DNA of 64,000 nucleotides, taken from assembly GCF_001613125.1 (NCBI RefSeq), contig NZ_BDBT01000014.1:90353-154352 (forward strand). Direction: 5' to 3'. This DNA is from Nocardia shimofusensis NBRC 100134. GTDB taxonomy: Bacteria > Actinomycetota > Actinomycetes > Mycobacteriales > Mycobacteriaceae. This document shows positions 33,857 through 42,304 of this stretch, one piece after another. The position numbers were made by a program, and so were the translations under genes. Numbering within the stretch: position 1 is the stretch's first letter; every line of letters starts with the position of its first letter. The notes under the pieces are model-generated. The model saw only the letters and a list, made by a program, of their open reading frames with translations. It was not told the origin of the DNA and ran no database searches.

Positions 33857-34477
33857 TCATTCTTCCTCCTGGGTTTTCCCAACAGTCGCGGGCCTGACGA
33901 CTGCCAGCGCCGCGACGATCAACAACAGCACCGCCGTGGCGGACCACAGCGGTGCGGATGGTCCGGACAAGTCCTCGGCGCTCGCGTTCGCGGCCACCGG
34001 CGGCTCTTCCACGCCGCCGGCGAATCGCGTTCCGGCGAACCCGATGAGCACGGAGACCGAATTGGGCAACCGGATCGCGTCGGGCTCGGTGCCGGGTAGC
34101 GGGCCTGCCGCGATCACGCATTGCTGCTCGGCGCAGTCGACATCGCTGAACTCGGGCCGCGCGAGAAGCGTCAGCTCGCCGAAGGTGCCGTCCTCGCCGA
34201 TATTGACGAAAGTCGCGCCGCCTTCGAGATCGCAGTCGGTGAGTCCGTTGGTGAATCCGTGCTTGCACAGGCCGACCGCGACGGCCGACAAGCCGGGCCG
34301 GAACCCGGCTCCGCTGACGGTGACCTCCTGCCCCTCCCGCAGGTCGCTGGTAGCGCTGACGTGCAGAACGGCGGCGGGGTCGTCGGCGTGCGCGGTGATC
34401 GGCGAGGCGAGAACGCCCGCGCTGATCATCACCGCGGGCAGGGCGAGGCGTAGCAGTCCGTGTGCCGAGGTGGTCAC
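33857..34477 (-). CDS. membrane-anchored neocarzinostatin-like protein B
   Basis: 206-residue paralogue of the next gene downstream: signal peptide ending ITAHAD, domain with VTVSGAGFRPGLSAVAVGLC, DCDLEGG and DVDCAEQQCVIAAG, then a C-terminal helix (LWSATAVLLLIVAALAVV). GTG 34477 is preceded by AAGGAG at seven bases and overlaps the stop of the transporter gene (GTGA), which fixes the start and shows coupling. Likely a surface binding protein working with the transporter. Confidence 0.72.
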   Translation of the reverse strand: MTTSAHGLLRLALPAVMISAGVLASPITAHADDPAAVLHVSATSDLREGQEVTVSGAGFRPGLSAVAVGLCKHGFTNGLTDCDLEGGATFVNIGEDGTFGELTLLARPEFSDVDCAEQQCVIAAGPLPGTEPDAIRLPNSVSVLIGFAGTRFAGGVEEPPVAANASAEDLSGPSAPLWSATAVLLLIVAALAVVRPATVGKTQEEE

Positions 34478-35640
34478 GGGTGATCTCCTTCCGATGAGAG
34501 GCCCGGTCGCGCAGCGCTGATCATCGACCCGGCGGTGAGGGCCAGGACCGGGAACACGGCCAGGGTGATCGCGGTGCCCGCGCCGACCACCTCGCGCAGG
34601 GCATCGGCGATCGCGAGCCCGGCCACGGCCCCGAGCCCGCCCACGCACACCGCGCGGGCGGACGAACGAGCCGTGCCGCTCACGGCCGCGATGCGGTCCA
34701 GATCGACGACCGCGCGGGCGGACGCCGCCAGGCTGACCGCGAGTCCGGCCGCGGTGGTGCCCGATCCGGGTGCGACCGCGACGAGCAGCAGCCCGCCCGC
34801 GGCGGTGACCAGGAGCAACGGGACCGACACCGGGCGCAGCGGAAGCACGACCGTCACCAGCGCGGTCATCGCGGCCGCGCCGATCAGCGGCATCTGGTCC
34901 GCGCCGAGGACCTCCCAGCGGTGCGCGAGCACATGCGTGGCGGAGGTGACGGCCGCGCCCACCGCGAATCCGGCCGCGCCGTAGCCGAACAGCGCACGCC
35001 GGACCGATCCGGGTGGGGGCAGGCCCACCGGTAGGTGCCACGAGTGGGTCGAGGCAGACACGGCGAGGATGCCGAACGCGGTCGCCGCCATGCCGGCGAT
35101 CAGCAGTCCCGTCATCGGATCCGGATAGAACGCCCCGCTCAGGGCTGTCGCCGCGAGCAGCCCCAGCCAGGTGACGGCATGGCGCGCGGTGCGGGCGCCG
35201 CCGCCGAGTTCGGCGAGGCGGATCCGGCCCGTGGTGTAGGTGATGCTGATCAGCGCGCCGGCGAGCAGGGTGCCCACGCAGAACGGGATCGGCGCTGTCG
35301 CCACGCCGGTGAGGATGAGCGCGGCGCCCGCGCCGAGCGCCGACCATGCGCCTGCCCGCGCGGAGGTGAGCCGCAGCAGCCGGGGGACGGCCAGTGCGGT
35401 GAGACAGCCCAGCAGCGCCGCGGTCAGGACGATGTAGCCGATGACTTCGCCCGGCACGCCGATGGTTCCGGCGATCGGCTTGGCCATCAGGAGCATCTGT
35501 CCGCCCCCGACCGGGACGGTGACCGCGGCCGCCGCGGCAAGCGACCACACGAGCAGGACCTCGGAACGTGCGGGGGCGGTGTTCGAGTCCGGCGCGGCCG
35601 GAGCGGGGGAGTGCGCGACGGTGGTTCGCTCGGACACCAT
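34474..35640 (-). CDS. polytopic membrane protein, MFS-like transporter
   Basis: About 388 residues with around twelve hydrophobic segments (LVWSLAAAAAVTVPVGGG, EVIGYIVLTAALLGCLTALA, and a second half starting RRALFGYGAAGFAVGAAV), in the pattern of major-facilitator transporters, although no sequence signature is strong. Starts are ATG 35640 or GTG 35637; GGAGG is only a few bases away. First gene of an operon with two neocarzinostatin-like surface proteins, suggesting uptake or export of the ligand they bind. The promoter holds a perfect palindrome. Confidence 0.68.
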   Translation of the reverse strand: MVSERTTVAHSPAPAAPDSNTAPARSEVLLVWSLAAAAAVTVPVGGGQMLLMAKPIAGTIGVPGEVIGYIVLTAALLGCLTALAVPRLLRLTSARAGAWSALGAGAALILTGVATAPIPFCVGTLLAGALISITYTTGRIRLAELGGGARTARHAVTWLGLLAATALSGAFYPDPMTGLLIAGMAATAFGILAVSASTHSWHLPVGLPPPGSVRRALFGYGAAGFAVGAAVTSATHVLAHRWEVLGADQMPLIGAAAMTALVTVVLPLRPVSVPLLLVTAAGGLLLVAVAPGSGTTAAGLAVSLAASARAVVDLDRIAAVSGTARSSARAVCVGGLGAVAGLAIADALREVVGAGTAITLAVFPVLALTAGSMISAARPGLSSEGDHP

Positions 35641-35660
35641 GCCTCCAGTGGGTGTTTCGC

Positions 35661-35683
35661 TATGAGAAACGTAGTTTCTCATA
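35661..35683 (-). promoter_or_regulatory. 23-bp perfect palindromic operator
   Basis: TATGAGAAAC and its exact inverted copy GTTTCTCATA flank GTA, 21 bases upstream of the transporter start. The size and symmetry are those of a dimeric repressor site. Its core GAAAC-N3-GTTTC also occurs at 46884-46896, and one arm plus G recurs at 54032-54042. Confidence 0.75.
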
Positions 35684-35811
35684 TGGGGTATTGAATCCGT
35701 GGCGAAGTGGAAGTGTCAAGGTGTGAAAACGGCTGGAAACACGAACGTTTCATCGGGCCGCGATCGGCTCCCGGGGGGGCGGGCGAACGGTCGGCCCGGC
35801 ATCTCCGGTGG

Positions 35812-36774
35812 TCAGAACGGGCGAAGGACCTCCGCGCCCGGCGCCGCCGCCACCTGCCCGGAGGCATCGGGATAGAGCGCGGCGGTGGTCGCTCCCGAGA
35901 GATAGTCGTCGGCCCAGCCGACCGCGAGGGTGTCGAGCGTGGACGCGTGGGCCGTCTGCGGCGTGCCGCACACCGCGGTCCCCACCGCGTCCGAGCTGGA
36001 GCCTTCGGCGTCGACGTGCGAACTGCCGGGAATCCGCACGCCCAGGAACGGACGGTGCAGATGGGTCTGCATGGCCGTCGTTCCGGTGCCGAGGTTGTTG
36101 CACCACGACAGCGCGGCCGAGATCGCCTGGATCGGCAGATCGGTGCGGTCGAGAGCGATCAGGGAAGCGTCGGTGTTGTTGTCCACGAACGACTTCACCG
36201 GGTCGAGCAGGATCAGGCCGCGCAGATTCGCCCAAGCGGCGGGGTGAGCGGTGTGTATCCGGTTCGCGACGTAGGCGACAGCCTCCGCGCCCGCCGAATG
36301 GCCGAGGAAGATCATCCGTTCCGGCATGGCCATCGGTGCGCGCCCCGAGCGCTCGAGCGCGCCGGACAGGCTCACCCCCAGCGTGCTCGCCGGATCGGTC
36401 GCGGTGGCCAGCAGGGTGGCCACATTGTTCAGGAACTCCCGGTTGCCGGTGAGGTTCTGCAGCGTGCAGCCGTCGAGGTCGATGAACGGCAGCGTGGGGG
36501 TGAAGACCAGGTAGCCCGCCTCGGCGAAGTGGGTGGCCAGGTCGGAGACGTGGTCGTCGGTGCGCGCGAAGCCGTGTTGCAGCCAGATCAGGCCCTTGGG
36601 CGCGCTCGCGGGGATGAACCACTCCGACGGCTGGCGCAGAATCGCGGTGCGACAGGGGATCTCGATCGTGTGGCCGGCCTGGGTGACCGGTTCCGCGTGT
36701 GCTGCGGTCGGGATGAACAACGCCGTACCGGCGACCGAGGCGGCGGCGATCAGGGAAGGTAGTCGAGAACTCAT
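35812..36774 (-). CDS. secreted alpha/beta hydrolase
   Basis: 320-residue exported hydrolase: cleavable signal peptide (PSLIAAASVAGTALFIPTAAHA), oxyanion region WLQHGFART, nucleophile Ser in FLGHSAGAEAV (about residue 160), acid region LILLDPVKS and candidate His in PGSSHVDAEG. It resembles PET-hydrolase/lipase-like or poly(3-hydroxybutyrate)-type esterases only in fold; substrate unknown. No operator is shared visibly with neighbours. Confidence 0.75.
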   Translation of the reverse strand: MSSRLPSLIAAASVAGTALFIPTAAHAEPVTQAGHTIEIPCRTAILRQPSEWFIPASAPKGLIWLQHGFARTDDHVSDLATHFAEAGYLVFTPTLPFIDLDGCTLQNLTGNREFLNNVATLLATATDPASTLGVSLSGALERSGRAPMAMPERMIFLGHSAGAEAVAYVANRIHTAHPAAWANLRGLILLDPVKSFVDNNTDASLIALDRTDLPIQAISAALSWCNNLGTGTTAMQTHLHRPFLGVRIPGSSHVDAEGSSSDAVGTAVCGTPQTAHASTLDTLAVGWADDYLSGATTAALYPDASGQVAAAPGAEVLRPF

Positions 36775-36920
36775 CGTGCGCTCCTGCGAATTCCTGTGTG
36801 TGCGATCTTCGGTGAGGACGGCCTGGCTCGTCGCCGGTGGTCGATGCCGACTGGCGGGGGTGACCCCGATCCGGCAAAGTGGATACGCTGTTTCCTTTCC
36901 GAGTGGAGTGAGGGCTGTCC

Positions 36921-37739
36921 ATGCGTTACGTGATCATCGGCTGCGGCAATGTCGGCATGGAGTTGGCCCGACGGTGGACGGGCGTGGGGCACCAGGTCGT
37001 CGGCACCACCACCTCGCCGGACCGCACCGAGGAACTGAGCGCCGTCTGCACCGAGGTCGCGGTACTGCGCGGCAGCGACCGCGACGCCGTGGCCCGCGCC
37101 GTGGACGGCGCCGACGCGGTGATTCTGACCGTCTCGCCGCGCATTTCGCGTTCCTACGACGCCGCCCAGCGGGTCGCCGAGTACGCCGATACGCTCACGG
37201 CCACCGCACGCACCGCCGCCGCCCTGCACCCGCGCGTCGTATTCACCGGCTCGATCTCGGTCTACGGTTCGGGCAGCGGGGATCTGGTCACCGAGGTCAC
37301 CCCGGTCACCTCGGACGAGGACGCCTCGCCGCGCGAGTTCGCCGCCGCCGAAGCCGCCGTCCTCGCGATGCCCGGCGGTGCGGCGCTGCGCATCCCCGAC
37401 GTGTACGGGCACCCGCGCGACATCGACTACCCGGCGCGGGTCGCGATGGCCCACCAGCTGCTCGGCGGGTCCGTTCCGTTCTCGGCGGACTCGCTGCTCT
37501 ATCGCATCGACTACCGCGACGCCGCCGCCGCGCTGGCCTTCGTCGTGGACAACGGCCTGACCGGCCTCTACAACGCCGTCCCCGACGCCGTCGTCCCGCC
37601 GACCAACGAGACGGCGTTCGGGGAGATCTGCGCTCGACTCGGACTGCCACCGCTGACCTTCCGCGGCGAGATCAAGACACCGGTGATCCCGGTCAGTTCG
37701 GCTCGGCTGCGCGCCGAGGGCTTCGCGTTCAGTCACTGA
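36921..37739 (+). CDS. NAD(P)-binding epimerase/dehydratase-like protein
   Basis: 272-residue extended-SDR-type protein. MRYVIIGCGNVGMELARRW is the nucleotide-binding start, FTGSISVYGSGSG is the Ser/Tyr region, and RIPDVYGHPRDIDY follows as in YeeZ/YwnB-like and other atypical NAD-dependent epimerases. The active-site YxxxK is not obvious. Its 3' end overlaps the convergent catabolic operon by 11 bp. Substrate unknown. Confidence 0.72.
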   Translation: MRYVIIGCGNVGMELARRWTGVGHQVVGTTTSPDRTEELSAVCTEVAVLRGSDRDAVARAVDGADAVILTVSPRISRSYDAAQRVAEYADTLTATARTAAALHPRVVFTGSISVYGSGSGDLVTEVTPVTSDEDASPREFAAAEAAVLAMPGGAALRIPDVYGHPRDIDYPARVAMAHQLLGGSVPFSADSLLYRIDYRDAAAALAFVVDNGLTGLYNAVPDAVVPPTNETAFGEICARLGLPPLTFRGEIKTPVIPVSSARLRAEGFAFSH

Positions 37740-39114
37740 GCGCCCGGCCGAGGATGCGGCCGAACGCGAGGGCGGGGGTCAGGCACATGCCGGAACAGAA
37801 CGCATTGCCGTTCACCGCGGCAGCGCCGATGACCTCGCCCACCGCGTACAGCCCCTCGATCACCGTGCCGTCCCGACGGCGGACGCGCAGTGCGGTGTCC
37901 ACGTCCAGGCCGGTGAAGGTGATGAGGGTGACCGGATGGTTCTCGATCGCGTAGTACGGTGCCCGCGCGACGGGCGCGGGCAGATGTGCGCGGCCGAAAT
38001 CGGAATCGACGCCGCGAGCGACGAAATCGTTGTAGCGGGCCACCGAGGCGGGCAGCCCCGCCGGATCGATCCCGGCGACCGACGCCAGTTCCCGCAGCGA
38101 TGCGGCCCGGTGCACACCACGGCGCTTGCCGCACGCCGCGTCCAGATCCTCGGGACTCCATCCGTGCACCATCGGCTGGGATTCGCGGGCGCCGCGGGCG
38201 TCGAACACCATCCAGAACGTCATCCGGTCGATGCCGGTGAGCGCGCGTTCCTTGCGGTCGATACTCGGCTCGTCCTCGGCGACCCAGCGAGCGCCGGACC
38301 GGTCGACATAGATCTCCCACGGCGGGCGCTCCGGGGCGACGAGCTGAGGCCGGTGCGACCAGTCCACGCGCAGGTCGTCCCCCTCGGGCGGCAGCCCGCC
38401 GAAGGTGGGGATGTACTTGCCCAGCCCTTGCAGCCCCGCGCCCGCGGCCAGGCCCATGCGCAGGCCGTCGCCGGTGGAGGTGGGCGCGGCCGAGGTGGTC
38501 AGCGGCGCGCCCTCCAGCTCGGCGAAAAGTTCCGGGTCGTAACCGAATCCGCCGGTGGCCAGGACGACCGCGGGCGCGTGCCACCGCCTGCCGGTCGTGT
38601 CCTCGACACCGGTGACGGCTTCGCCGGTGAACAGCAGGCGAACCCCGCACTCCACAGTGACCGCACCGCCGGCCACCTGCGGCTCGAGCAGCCGGCGCAG
38701 CACCGCGAGAACGGCGGGCCCGCCGGGGGTCTGTCCGGCGTGCACGGTGCGCGGGATGCGGTACTGCTCATGACCGTGCACGATCCTGGGCGTCGCCGGA
38801 TCGATCTCGAATCCGGCCGCCAGCAACCATTCCAGCACCGCGGGCTGTTCCCGCAGCGACAGCAGGGTCAGATCCTCGCGTCCGGCCCCGCGGCTGATGC
38901 GCCGCACATCGGCCCAGTGCGCCTCGACGTCGTCGATGATCCCGGCGGCCCGCTGCGCGGAGAATCCGCCCGCCGACAGATGACCGCCGGAATAGGGCAG
39001 CGCGCCGCCGATATCACCGGCCTTGTCCAGCAGGAGAACCCGCGCGCCGCCCTCGGCCGCGCTGATCGCGCACGCGATTCCGCCGGGTCCCGCACCGACC
39101 ACGACGACATCCAC
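37729..39114 (-). CDS. FAD-dependent dehydrogenase of the fumarate reductase/3-ketosteroid dehydrogenase type
   Basis: 461-residue flavoprotein, last gene of the 46.8-37.7 kb operon. FAD-binding VVVVGAGPGGIACAISAAEGG, then LLLDKAGDIGGALPYSGGHL, ATGGFGYDPELF and the C-terminal GLYAVGEVIGAAAVNGNAFCSGM that closes over FAD. Such enzymes reduce or introduce C-C double bonds next to carbonyls or carboxylates (fumarate, urocanate, ketosteroids). In this context reduction of an unsaturated dicarboxylate or a bilin-type methine bridge is conceivable. GTG 39114 is preferred because GGAGG lies five bases upstream. Confidence 0.8.
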   Translation of the reverse strand: MDVVVVGAGPGGIACAISAAEGGARVLLLDKAGDIGGALPYSGGHLSAGGFSAQRAAGIIDDVEAHWADVRRISRGAGREDLTLLSLREQPAVLEWLLAAGFEIDPATPRIVHGHEQYRIPRTVHAGQTPGGPAVLAVLRRLLEPQVAGGAVTVECGVRLLFTGEAVTGVEDTTGRRWHAPAVVLATGGFGYDPELFAELEGAPLTTSAAPTSTGDGLRMGLAAGAGLQGLGKYIPTFGGLPPEGDDLRVDWSHRPQLVAPERPPWEIYVDRSGARWVAEDEPSIDRKERALTGIDRMTFWMVFDARGARESQPMVHGWSPEDLDAACGKRRGVHRAASLRELASVAGIDPAGLPASVARYNDFVARGVDSDFGRAHLPAPVARAPYYAIENHPVTLITFTGLDVDTALRVRRRDGTVIEGLYAVGEVIGAAAVNGNAFCSGMCLTPALAFGRILGRALSD

Positions 39115-39150
39115 TGCCACCTCCACGTGAATCGAACGAGCGGATCGGGC

Positions 39151-39894
39151 TCAGTGGTCCCGCAACAGGCTGCCCGCGCCCTCGACGCGGTCGGTGATGC
39201 CGTTGTCACGCAACGCCATCCACCAGGTCGCGGCATTGATGGCGATGACCGGCTTGTCCAGCCAGCGCTCGGCCTCGTCGGCCAGGCGGACCATCGACAG
39301 ATTGGTGCCGCACTGGACGATGGCGTCGATCTCCGCGCCGTCGACCTCGAGGATCGCCTCGCGCAGGGTCTTCTCGGTGACCTGGGCGATCGACACCGCG
39401 GTCGGGCAGCGCAGCCCCTCGATGGCGGCGACTTCGAACCCGAGCTCACCGAAGAACCGCACCACATTGGCATCGCCGACCGGCTGATACGGCGTCACCA
39501 CGCCGATCTTCCTCGCCCCGTACATCTCCAGGGCGCGACGGCAGGCCTCGGCGCCGGTGGCGACCTCGAGCCCGGTGAGGCCGCGGATCTGTTCGACGAA
39601 GCGCTTGTTGCCCTCCACCCCTTCCCAGAAGGTCTCCGCGGACATGCCCATGACCATGTAGTCGGGTTCGCAGGTCAGCACCCGCTCGCAGGTCGCGGCC
39701 ATCTCGGCGCGGATCTGGTCGAGCAACCGGCCCATGCCCGCGTCGTCGTTCATGTTCTGATCGCGAATGTGGATGCGGCCGAAATGCGCGGTCACCCCCG
39801 GCACGCCCATGCGGGCGAAATCCGGTTCGACCACGGTGTTCGTGGAAGGCGCCAGCACACCGAACTTGCGGCGCCAGCCCAGCACATCGGGCAC
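39151..39894 (-). CDS. Asp/Glu racemase-superfamily protein, arylmalonate decarboxylase-like
   Basis: 247 residues. VLAPSTNTVVEPD, MVMGMSAETFWEGVEGN and VQCGTNLSM identify the maleate isomerase/arylmalonate decarboxylase branch. Residue 195 is Cys in the second lobe, while the first-lobe Cys of maleate isomerases is replaced (Gly83-Met84-Ser85), the one-Cys arrangement of arylmalonate decarboxylase, whose Gly-Thr-Ser binds the departing carboxylate. It is a clear paralogue of the protein at 28673-29419. Decarboxylation or racemisation of a malonate-like acid is a reasonable guess. Confidence 0.78.
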   Translation of the reverse strand: MPDVLGWRRKFGVLAPSTNTVVEPDFARMGVPGVTAHFGRIHIRDQNMNDDAGMGRLLDQIRAEMAATCERVLTCEPDYMVMGMSAETFWEGVEGNKRFVEQIRGLTGLEVATGAEACRRALEMYGARKIGVVTPYQPVGDANVVRFFGELGFEVAAIEGLRCPTAVSIAQVTEKTLREAILEVDGAEIDAIVQCGTNLSMVRLADEAERWLDKPVIAINAATWWMALRDNGITDRVEGAGSLLRDH

Positions 39895-39909
39895 GGGTCT
39901 CTCCTCTTC

Positions 39910-40704
39910 TCAGGCGGGGGTGGCGGTGTCGCCGAACAGATCGCGCTTGCGGATCGGAGACAGTGCGAAGCGTGCGGCGATCTTCGGCATGGTCAGCCAG
40001 CGCACATGGGCGCCGTTGTGGGTCTGCGACACCGCCTTCTCGGCCAGCCACGGCGTCACGGTCTCGACCTTGTCGGCGAGGATGTTCATCACCTTCCTGA
40101 CCTCGACCAGCTCGTCGGCGGAATAGCCGTGCAGGAGCAGATCGGTCACCACCATGCCGGGGCTGAGCCTGCCGATCGTCACGCCTTCGGGCGCTTCCTT
40201 CGCCAACGCCTGGCTCAGGTAGCTGACGGCGCGTTTGGTCGCCCCGTACAGGCCGAGCCCGGCCACCATCCGGCCGTCGCTGCCCAGGCCCTCCATGTTC
40301 CACACGTGCCCGCCACCGGCGGCGGCCATTCCGGTGATCGCGACGGCCGAGCCGTTCATCGCGCCCAGCAGATTGGTCGACACCACGGCCTGTGCGGTGG
40401 ACGCGGGCAGTTCCCAGGCCCCGGCTCGGTCGTGGGAGATCCCGGCATTGTTGATCCAGATGTCGATGCGCCCGAACCGCGCGCACCCGGCGTCCCAGAA
40501 TTTCTGCAGTTGGTCGCGATCGGTGACGTCGGCGACGAAGACCAGCGCGGCCTCGGGTAGTTCGGCCCGCACCTGTTCGACCCGTTCGGGGTCGGAGCCG
40601 CAGACCGCGACCTGATGCCCGGCGGCGAGCAGCGCCCGCGCCAGGCCCAGCCCGATGCCGCGGGTGCCGCCGGTGATCGCCACCGTCTTGACCGGAGATG
40701 TCAT
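39910..40704 (-). CDS. SDR resembling chlorophyll b reductase (NYC1/NOL)
   Basis: 264-residue classical SDR: ITGGTRGIGLGLAR (cofactor), DIWINNAG, VVSTNLLGAM, GGHVWNMEGLGSDG, YGATKRAVSYL (YxxxK) and LSPGMVVTDLLL. The segments IWINNAG, VSTNL-G, GGH-NM-G-GS-G, YG-TK and SPGMV-T-LLL run in the same order and spacing in the plant chlorophyll b reductases NOL and NYC1, which reduce the 7-formyl group to 7-hydroxymethyl. Most SDRs lack NM-G-GS at this point. Overlaps the previous gene by ATGA. Substrate is inferred from resemblance and context. Confidence 0.75.
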   Translation of the reverse strand: MTSPVKTVAITGGTRGIGLGLARALLAAGHQVAVCGSDPERVEQVRAELPEAALVFVADVTDRDQLQKFWDAGCARFGRIDIWINNAGISHDRAGAWELPASTAQAVVSTNLLGAMNGSAVAITGMAAAGGGHVWNMEGLGSDGRMVAGLGLYGATKRAVSYLSQALAKEAPEGVTIGRLSPGMVVTDLLLHGYSADELVEVRKVMNILADKVETVTPWLAEKAVSQTHNGAHVRWLTMPKIAARFALSPIRKRDLFGDTATPA

Positions 40705-41618
40705 GACCGCTCCAGAACGCCGTGCACCACGTAGGCCAGCCGGTTGTGCTCGAAGATCTCGTAGACCACCGCTAGGCGGGTGCCCGCGCCCATGCCCGGC
40801 TCGGCGTTCATCATGAATTCCCTGCCCTGGATACGTTTTCCGTCGGCGAAATGCACCGTCGGGTAATTGGCGCGGCCGTAGGAGGTCGCATTGCCCCAGC
40901 CGTCGGGTCCTTCGTAGAACAGTCGAGCGCCGTCGCGGCGGGCCGTGGTCCGGTAGGTGTAGTCCATCGCGCCCGACCAGGTGACGGTGTGCGCGGCCGT
41001 CAGCAGATTCACCGGCTCGATCGCGAGCTCGATCCGCACCGCGCCGGCCTGTCGCTGGTCGGCGCCCCACAATTCGCATTCTCCGCGATAGCGGACGGCG
41101 TCCTTGGTCGGCAGCATGAATGCCACCGAACCGCAGCGCGTCTCGTGGGCGAGATGATCCTCGACGAGTTCGGGATCGCGGGTGTAGAGCCCGTTGAACA
41201 CACCGACCATCGTCGGCCCCTGGCGCAGCACCGACGAATACACCTGGGTGTCGCCGATGGTCTGATTCCAGGTGTTCAGGCTGACCTGCCACCCCGGCCC
41301 GTAATAGTGCGCGTCGACGAATCCGCCGTAGGGCTGACCCGCGCCGAAGAAGTCCGGTCCGGTGTAGAGCCGATCGGCATCGGAATCGATCACCCCGAAC
41401 GCGAACGGCGCGCCCAGCGCGAACCGGCTCGCCAGTTCGCCGCCGCCCTGGATACCGCCGTTCATGTAATAGGTGGTGACGCCGTTGTCGAAGACCGAGG
41501 AACGGCGGATGTCCTCGAAACCGTGCCAGATGCCCTGGGCGTCGAACAGCGACGGTCGGCCGACCCATTCGCCGGCGATGCGCTGCTGCCACGCGCTCGG
41601 TTCGACCGCGGTACTCAT
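40701..41618 (-). CDS. conserved hypothetical, predicted beta-rich protein
   Basis: 305-residue soluble protein rich in alternating strands and aromatic residues (WQQRIAGEWVGRPSLFDAQG, GVTTYYMNGGIQGGGELASR, VDAHYYGPGWQVSLNTWNQ, PTMVGVFNGLYTRDPELVEDH). The starting W-x-G-x-W-x-G element and the strand pattern suggest a lipocalin-like or similar barrel; I recognise no family. It overlaps both neighbours by four bases inside the tetrapyrrole-type operon, so it probably handles the same substrate, for instance as a binding protein or isomerase. Confidence 0.6.
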   Translation of the reverse strand: MSTAVEPSAWQQRIAGEWVGRPSLFDAQGIWHGFEDIRRSSVFDNGVTTYYMNGGIQGGGELASRFALGAPFAFGVIDSDADRLYTGPDFFGAGQPYGGFVDAHYYGPGWQVSLNTWNQTIGDTQVYSSVLRQGPTMVGVFNGLYTRDPELVEDHLAHETRCGSVAFMLPTKDAVRYRGECELWGADQRQAGAVRIELAIEPVNLLTAAHTVTWSGAMDYTYRTTARRDGARLFYEGPDGWGNATSYGRANYPTVHFADGKRIQGREFMMNAEPGMGAGTRLAVVYEIFEHNRLAYVVHGVLERS

Positions 41619-42304
41619 GCCAGCAACTCCCCGCGCACCCGTTCGGACTGCTCGGCGCCGATGAGCCGGGTCACCTGCTCCCACACCGGATCGACCCGGG
41701 GATCGAACAGATTCGCCCGGTTGGCCCGGTCACGGCCCACCAGGTCCGCGTCCACCTCGGTGACGCCCTCGCGGACCAGCGCCAGCCAGTGCTCGAGGTA
41801 GGCGTCGACAGTGTCGTCGAGCGCCTTGAACGCTTCCGGCGTGGCCCGGCAGACCAGCATCCAGGGCGACATGAGAGCCCGCTGACGTGGGCCGATTGCC
41901 GCAGGTGAAATCCCATCGATGGTCCATGCCGATTCCAGCAACGGTGTGAGGGGGACGAAGACCTCGTCGAGATAGTCCAGATGCACCGCCAGATCGACCC
42001 GCGGAACGAGGTCGAGATGCATGGCGTGGAACTCCGGCGAGGACACCGAATCCAGGGTGAAATGCGGGCACGGCGAATCGCTTCCGGTGAAGGCGAAGAT
42101 CATGTGGCTGTCCAGGCCGATCCGGGGCACCACCAGCGACACCGAGACGATCTTGTCGATCGGGCCGCCGCGCAGCACTCTCAGGCTGCCGACCGGTTCC
42201 GGTGACATCGGGCTGGTCAGGGCGAGCTCCTCGGTCGAGGTGGTCCCGAGGGCGTCGGACAGGGTGGCGAGGGTGCGCTCGCTGAGCGCGGCGGGCAGAC
42301 TCAT
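41615..42304 (-). CDS. FDBR/RCCR-superfamily protein, short form
   Basis: 229 residues. The stretch PCPHFTLDSV then LDLVPRVDLAVHLDYLDEVF and the C-terminal RDRANRANLFDPRVDPVWEQVTRLIGAEQSERV follow the order of ferredoxin-dependent bilin reductases and red chlorophyll catabolite reductase: PHF-x-E, LD-x-x-R-x-DLVL-x-x-DYL, and a final basic helix with RMFGEE-like ending. It is a second, diverged member beside the clearer RCCR homologue at 44408. Expected role is reduction of an open-chain tetrapyrrole. Overlaps both neighbours by ATGA. Confidence 0.62.
   Translation of the reverse strand: MSLPAALSERTLATLSDALGTTSTEELALTSPMSPEPVGSLRVLRGGPIDKIVSVSLVVPRIGLDSHMIFAFTGSDSPCPHFTLDSVSSPEFHAMHLDLVPRVDLAVHLDYLDEVFVPLTPLLESAWTIDGISPAAIGPRQRALMSPWMLVCRATPEAFKALDDTVDAYLEHWLALVREGVTEVDADLVGRDRANRANLFDPRVDPVWEQVTRLIGAEQSERVRGELLA

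Noticed and set aside
37936..40560. 874-codon plus-strand open frame
   Set aside because: Opposite strand of three clear genes (FAD dehydrogenase, decarboxylase-like, SDR); no recognisable motif.
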